DNA from: Nitrososphaerales archaeon TH1177
GTDB lineage: Archaea; Thermoproteota; Nitrososphaeria; Nitrososphaerales; Nitrososphaeraceae
Direction: 5' to 3'
DNA length: 9,611 nucleotides
Assembly: GCA_014523515.1 (NCBI GenBank)
Contig: JAATVJ010000084.1
Coordinates: forward strand, 1-9,611
The notes under the pieces are model-generated. The model ran no database searches. It had not been told where the DNA came from and saw nothing but the letters and a program-made list of their open reading frames with translations. The first letter of the stretch is position 1; each line of letters opens with the position of its first letter. Made by a program: the position numbers and the translations under genes. Below, in pieces: positions 6,145 to 9,611 of this stretch.

Positions 6145-6645
6145 TCATTTATTACCTAATAAGAAACTAAAAAGTATAAGACATAAATTAATTACTATAA
6201 TTACTAGTTTTAGTTTAAGCAGTAATTTTGAATTATATACATGTAATTTTTGATTATCGGTTTTACTTTGGGAAATAAGCTGTTGAATCTTAAATACTAA
6301 TATTATCAAGAAAATAAATATTATTAAGTTAACAGTAATAATAGAAAAGTTACCAACATTTGATAATATTATGCTTATAATTGAAAGTGAAGTAATTATT
6401 ATTGTGACAAACAGACCAATAACAGAAAATCCATATCCAAAATAATTAGTTATTATCTCTTTTTTAGATATTTTATCAAATTTGTTGGAATCTATATCCA
6501 TAAAGAATTCTTTAATAGGATCAGCATCAGATTTATAAGATCTTGATAAGATATCCCAAAAGTAATTAAAAATATATTTTTTATTAAAAAGGTTAGGAAA
6601 AAATAATACTACAATGGAAATAAAAAGTGAAGCTACTTCTGACAT
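6145..6645 (-). CDS. Small multi-pass membrane protein, unrecognised
   Basis: A 166-aa protein with hydrophobic segments at about residues 4-20, 70-94, 100-120 and 143-163, so three to four membrane spans. A polar, mostly acidic region (about 35-65, including DADPIKEFFMDIDSNKFDK) lies between the first and second spans, and a shorter polar linker (121-141) between the third and fourth. No enzyme or transporter motif is visible, and I do not recognise the family. ATG 6645 is 40 nt after the stop of the 107-aa gene on the same strand, so the two may be co-transcribed. A TATA-like GATATAATTAAATT about 23 nt upstream could instead give its own leaderless transcript. The length and orderly hydrophobic pattern in such AT-rich DNA support a real gene, though hydrophobic ORFs also arise from T-rich sequence. 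Confidence 0.6.
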   Translation of the reverse strand: MSEVASLFISIVVLFFPNLFNKKYIFNYFWDILSRSYKSDADPIKEFFMDIDSNKFDKISKKEIITNYFGYGFSVIGLFVTIIITSLSIISIILSNVGNFSIITVNLIIFIFLIILVFKIQQLISQSKTDNQKLHVYNSKLLLKLKLVIIVINLCLILFSFLLGNK

Positions 6646-6685
6646 TTCAATCTAATTTAATTTAATTATATCATTACAATTTCCT

Positions 6686-7009
6686 TTATAAGACAGTTTT
6701 CTCTTCTCTTTGTAGTATTATCTTTAAAAGCAAAAGTAATGGAAATACCTTTCTGAATTTTGTTAAATAAATTATATATATTTTATGAAAAGAATTAGAC
6801 TGCTTTATTTTTTGTTCAGATTTTAAGATTATTTTTCTATTTAAATCATTAGTATTATTTTCAAACAAATAATATGGTAATCTACAGTTAATGGCCTGAA
6901 AAATAATTCTTGTTATGGCGGTAATAGTTTTAGATATATCAAACATATCAATAGAGAAAATGAAATCATTAAAAATATTCTCTCTAAATATACATTTATC
7001 CTTATTCAT
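6686..7009 (-). CDS. Hypothetical protein, 107 aa
   Basis: An unrecognised 107-aa protein. Its N-terminal half is mixed hydrophobic and polar, with FDISKTITAITRIIFQAINC (23-42) looking like an amphipathic helix. The middle is Asn/Lys-rich (51-72), and the C-terminus holds a hydrophobic KVFPLLLLLKIIL (87-99) that could touch the membrane, followed by a charged tail. The best evidence that it is expressed is a TATA-like box centred 30 nt before ATG 7009, the ideal distance for a leaderless archaeal mRNA. It precedes the 166-aa membrane-protein gene by 40 nt on the same strand, hinting at an operon. It could also be the remnant of a longer gene or chance. No catalytic motif is seen. Confidence 0.45.
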   Translation of the reverse strand: MNKDKCIFRENIFNDFIFSIDMFDISKTITAITRIIFQAINCRLPYYLFENNTNDLNRKIILKSEQKIKQSNSFHKIYIIYLTKFRKVFPLLLLLKIILQREEKTVL

Positions 7010-7518
7010 TTCTTAAAATAAAACATTAATTATTATAATATAAATGGAAGTGATTAAAATTTATGGATTAGTTTTTTTTATTGGAATTTGTATTGTTTTT
7101 GAATAATGGGATAAACGATCAATAGAACATATTTGAAAGAGTAATATCTTTGTATTATCTACTTTTTTATCATTATTTTTTTAACTTCTACTAATTTTTA
7201 TTTTCAATTTGAATAACCTACATAATATCTCTGATTATATCTTATCATATATATCTATAATATCTTAATTAACGATATTTTATGATAATTTTAAGTTAAA
7301 CGATTTTTACTATGGTAATTTATATTAGATGTAAAAGTACCATTATGATATGCTAAATAATTTAAAAAAGCTATATAATTCAAAAAATATATAGGATAAA
7401 TATATTAAACTAAGCAAATAAATTTATAATTTTTATATTATGTATACTGTATTAGCAAAAATTATATGAAGACTCAGTACTAAAATATTATACCGTAATA
7501 TTCGACTTCTCTTTATAT
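7010..7518. other. Spacer between hflX and the 107-aa gene
   Basis: About 510 nt of AT-rich DNA. On the plus strand an ATG at 7044 opens a 20-codon hydrophobic frame (MEVIKIYGLVFFIGICIVFE) that stops at 7104-7106, probably chance or a relic. No other coding stretch or structured repeat stood out. Confidence 0.5.
7033..7044 (-). promoter_or_regulatory. TATA-like box of the 107-aa/166-aa gene pair
   Basis: On the minus strand TTTATATTATAA is centred near 7039, 30 nt before ATG 7009. This predicts transcription starting within a few bases of the ATG. Confidence 0.4.
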
Positions 7519-8619
7519 TTATGTTTCTATAAATTGCTTTTTCATCAATAATGTTTTGAGTTTATGAATGCCATAATCTGTCTTAGATGATATGGCTATT
7601 ACATCATTACTTATTCTTAGACTTCCTACAATTTCATTAATCATTCTTGTATCGATTTTATCTACTTTAGTTAATACTGTAAATAATTTAGATTTATCAA
7701 CATTTAATTCTTCTAAAATCTGTAAACAATTTGAATATTTTATTCTTATATCTTCAATTTCCTCTGATGAATCTATTAAAAGTAATATTAGATCAGCAAC
7801 AAGCGACTCTTCTAAAGTTGATTTAAATGCATCAATCATGTAAGTTGGAAGTCTACTGATAAAACCTACTGTATCTACAATTAATATTCCTTCTTCTCCT
7901 ATTCTATTTTTGTTATTATGAGAAATTTTGAATGATCTTGTAGTAGTTGAAAGGGTAGTAAACAACTTTGATGATGTCTCTTTAGATTCATTTGTAAGTA
8001 GATTAAATAACGTTGTTTTTCCTGAACTAGTATAACCAACTAGAGAAACAACAGGCATTCTTGTTTTCTGTCTTTGGTGTTGATATATATTGCGTTTTAT
8101 TTTAGTATCATTTAACTTTTCTTTAATAAATGACATTTGTCGTTTAAGATCACGAAAATGTACATCTACTATGTATTCTCCCATTCCTCCTTTTCCTGCT
8201 CTTTCCTTACTATTACTCAACAATTTTGCATTCTCCCGTACACGTGGCATCTCATATTCAATTTCAGCTAATTGAATCTGTAACTTTGCTTCAACTGTGG
8301 TAGCTCGTGTGTAAAAGATGTCTAAAATTAGTCTTTCACGATCTTTGACAGAAACTCCTATCAATTTCTCAAGGTTATAGATCTGTTTTGATTTCAAATG
8401 ATCATCAACAATTATTTCCTCTATTTCTTTGGCTTCTTTTACAAATTTTTCTATTTCTTCTGCTTTACCTGAACCTATTCCATATTTTGCATGATTAAAA
8501 TATTTTTGTGTAAAAACCTTTACGATTTCATATTCTGGAATTGATAGTACAAGTTGTTTTGCTTCATTTAAGATAAAATCATCAGGGTATGTTACCAATA
8601 TTACTTTAGTTAATTTCAA
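7519..8619 (-). CDS. hflX: GTPase HflX
   Basis: A 366-aa HflX-family translational GTPase; characterised members bind 50S subunits and split stalled or hibernating ribosomes under stress. The N-terminal HflX domain holds YGIGSGKAEEI (46-56), VDDHLKSKQIYNLEK (71-85), DRERLILDIFYTRATTVEAK (93-112) and a glycine-rich GKGGMGEY (142-149) where bacterial proteins usually read GPGETQLE. A basic coil follows to about 185. The G domain shows P-loop GYTSSGKTT (195-203), switch I FTTLSTTTR (220-228), G3 DTVGF (249-253), G4 TKVD (317-320, where NKxD is commoner) and G5 SSKTDYG (344-350). The start is TTG 8619: an in-frame TGA lies just upstream, no earlier start exists, and MKLTKVILVTYPDDF matches family N-termini. 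A TATA-like box lies 25-37 nt upstream. It is a single gene with long spacers on both sides. Confidence 0.96.
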   Translation of the reverse strand: MKLTKVILVTYPDDFILNEAKQLVLSIPEYEIVKVFTQKYFNHAKYGIGSGKAEEIEKFVKEAKEIEEIIVDDHLKSKQIYNLEKLIGVSVKDRERLILDIFYTRATTVEAKLQIQLAEIEYEMPRVRENAKLLSNSKERAGKGGMGEYIVDVHFRDLKRQMSFIKEKLNDTKIKRNIYQHQRQKTRMPVVSLVGYTSSGKTTLFNLLTNESKETSSKLFTTLSTTTRSFKISHNNKNRIGEEGILIVDTVGFISRLPTYMIDAFKSTLEESLVADLILLLIDSSEEIEDIRIKYSNCLQILEELNVDKSKLFTVLTKVDKIDTRMINEIVGSLRISNDVIAISSKTDYGIHKLKTLLMKKQFIET

Positions 8620-8644
8620 TTTTCAATTAATCCTTATTGTCTTC

Positions 8645-8656
8645 TATACTATATTT
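8645..8656 (-). promoter_or_regulatory. TATA-like box of hflX
   Basis: AAATATAGTATA on the minus strand, 25-37 nt before the TTG start, predicts a leader of at most about 10 nt. AAGGA (8635-8631) lies 11 nt before the TTG but would probably fall at or before the transcript start, so it is unlikely to act as a ribosome-binding site. Confidence 0.35.
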
Positions 8657-9163
8657 GCACTTATGTCTTCTGGAACAAATGTATATCATATTATTTTTTT
8701 AATGGATGATTTAAATTCATCAGTGTTGCATTCTTCGACAGTATAGATACCTGAAAAACTTCGATATGGGTTTATATTTTAACATAAATATTATCATTAG
8801 TTTATTATCACTATTCTAAATGACAATATGGTGTTAGTATGCTATCTTCTCCTTAATTTTAACAATACAAATATACTCATATTTGACATATGATTATGCA
8901 ATTTCATAGATAGTCTTATACCTTCTAAATGTAATTTTTATCACTCCTTTTTTCTCTCCAATTTATTTAGAGTTTGGTTTTTTTATAAAATTACTAAATT
9001 GGTAATATTACAGATATTTCTTTTTCACAGGTTTACAAATTAATAAATTCAAAAAGAACTACTTGTATCCTTAAATATTAAATATATTCAAAAGCTACAA
9101 ATACTATAATTGTATCTCTCATCAATTAATTTACCAAATTCAGTAAACTCTAATAATTTATGC
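8657..9163. other. Spacer between hflX and the insertion sequence
   Basis: About 500 nt of AT-rich DNA. On the minus strand 8778-8686 reads INPYRSFSGIYTV and EECNTDEFKSSIKKII before TGA, then YTFVPEDISANIV before the next stop, so a short gene remnant is possible. No start codon is evident and the family is unknown. Nothing else recognisable is seen. Confidence 0.4.
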
Positions 9164-9611
9164 TGTGTTGCACAACTCATTACTGCTAACACATTTAGCT
9201 AACCTCTTGTAGTCCTATTATGTGAGAAATTGGAAGAATTACAAGAATCTCTGGTAAGGAGAGGAGAGATATTACTTGATTTTGATGTTATTGATAACTG
9301 GAATACAGAATTAATAGAGATGAATAAGAACAAAGAAGGTAGAAAGTTCGTATATCCAGATTCATTTATCAAGTTATTAGGATACATGAGAGCATACTTT
9401 CATTTGCCATACAGACAAACTGAAGGTGTAGTACGAGAACATGCTTCCAATACATTACCATCAATTCCTAATTATAGTAACATTAGCAGAAGAATAAATA
9501 GATTGGATATCAAAATAAACGATGATTCCATCAAATCTAATTTACAACATGCTGATAATTTTGTAATTGCAATTGATTCTACTGGTCTTAAAGTCACAAA
9601 CAGAGGTGAAT
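9164..9611 (+). mobile_element. IS5-type insertion sequence, left part, cut by the window edge
   Basis: The element is inferred from its transposase. A candidate left end is TGTGTTGCACAACTC (9164-9178), about 65 nt before the likely start codon; TTGCACAA-type motifs recur at ends of several DDE insertion sequences. The right end, its inverted repeat and any target duplication lie outside the window, so the left boundary is a guess. Its coding region is noticeably less AT-rich than the spacer beside it, fitting a recent arrival. Confidence 0.55.
9230..9611 (+). CDS. IS5-type DDE transposase, N-terminal part
   Basis: The frame is open from 9203 to the window end without a stop. It reads ESLVRRGEILLDFDVIDNW, then KFVYPDSFIKLLGYMRAYFH and LPYRQTEGVVREHA, the helix-turn-helix-like N-terminal part of archaeal IS5-type transposases. 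SNISRRINRLDI follows, and VIAIDSTGLKV carries the first catalytic aspartate of the DDE triad. The remaining DDE residues lie beyond the edge. The start is uncertain: no in-frame ATG occurs before the family sequence begins. TTG 9230 (LEELQESLVRRGE) fits family length; an ATG at 9220 is in another frame and is followed at once by TGA, so a start-region mutation is possible. The minus-strand frame at 9199-9387 is a shadow. Confidence 0.88.
   Translation, partial: MEELQESLVRRGEILLDFDVIDNWNTELIEMNKNKEGRKFVYPDSFIKLLGYMRAYFHLPYRQTEGVVREHASNTLPSIPNYSNISRRINRLDIKINDDSIKSNLQHADNFVIAIDSTGLKVTNRGE

Noticed and set aside
1..9611. CRISPR array or cas genes
   Set aside because: No regularly spaced repeat units and no Cas-like protein were seen.

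Overview
The window looks like very AT-rich archaeal chromosome with low coding density; only about half of it is intact coding sequence. Several things suggest an archaeon, most likely of the Nitrososphaeria (Thaumarchaeota), perhaps Nitrosocosmicus-like. TATA-type boxes lie about 25-35 nt upstream of start codons, giving very short or absent 5' leaders. There are few Shine-Dalgarno sites. The HflX has an archaeal-like compact N-terminus, and long spacers hold decayed genes. This assignment is inference from style and not from a marker gene.

Layout, left to right. 1-980 has no convincing gene; it holds a pair of imperfect direct repeats resembling a transposon end (91-132) and one doubtful 38-codon ORF. 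981-1796 (-) is an alpha/beta hydrolase with a complete catalytic triad. 2112-3057 (-) is a two-gene msrB-msrA operon for methionine sulfoxide repair; the genes overlap by 8 nt at an (ATT)6 repeat. 3411-4195 (+) holds a GC-rich structured element followed by a badly decayed gene readable in pieces in all three frames. 4354-5302 (-) is an SPFH/stomatin-like membrane protein split into two ORFs by a single-base frameshift, probably in a 7-base homopolymer. 5303-6144 is spacer with two further gene remnants. 6145-7009 (-) is a pair of unrecognised small genes, one encoding a multi-pass membrane protein. 7519-8619 (-) is the GTPase HflX. 8620-9160 is spacer. From about 9164 (+) to the window end lies the left part of an IS5-type insertion sequence whose transposase runs off the edge.

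The recognisable intact genes are of a housekeeping or stress kind: MsrA and MsrB reduce the S and R epimers of methionine sulfoxide, HflX acts on ribosomes under stress, and SPFH proteins organise membrane domains. All intact chromosomal genes are on the minus strand, but long spacers suggest separate transcription units apart from msrBA and possibly the 107-aa/166-aa pair. I did not find a convincing new multi-gene system. The observations most worth checking are the split SPFH gene, the multi-frame decayed gene beside the GC-rich element, and the orphan small membrane-protein pair.
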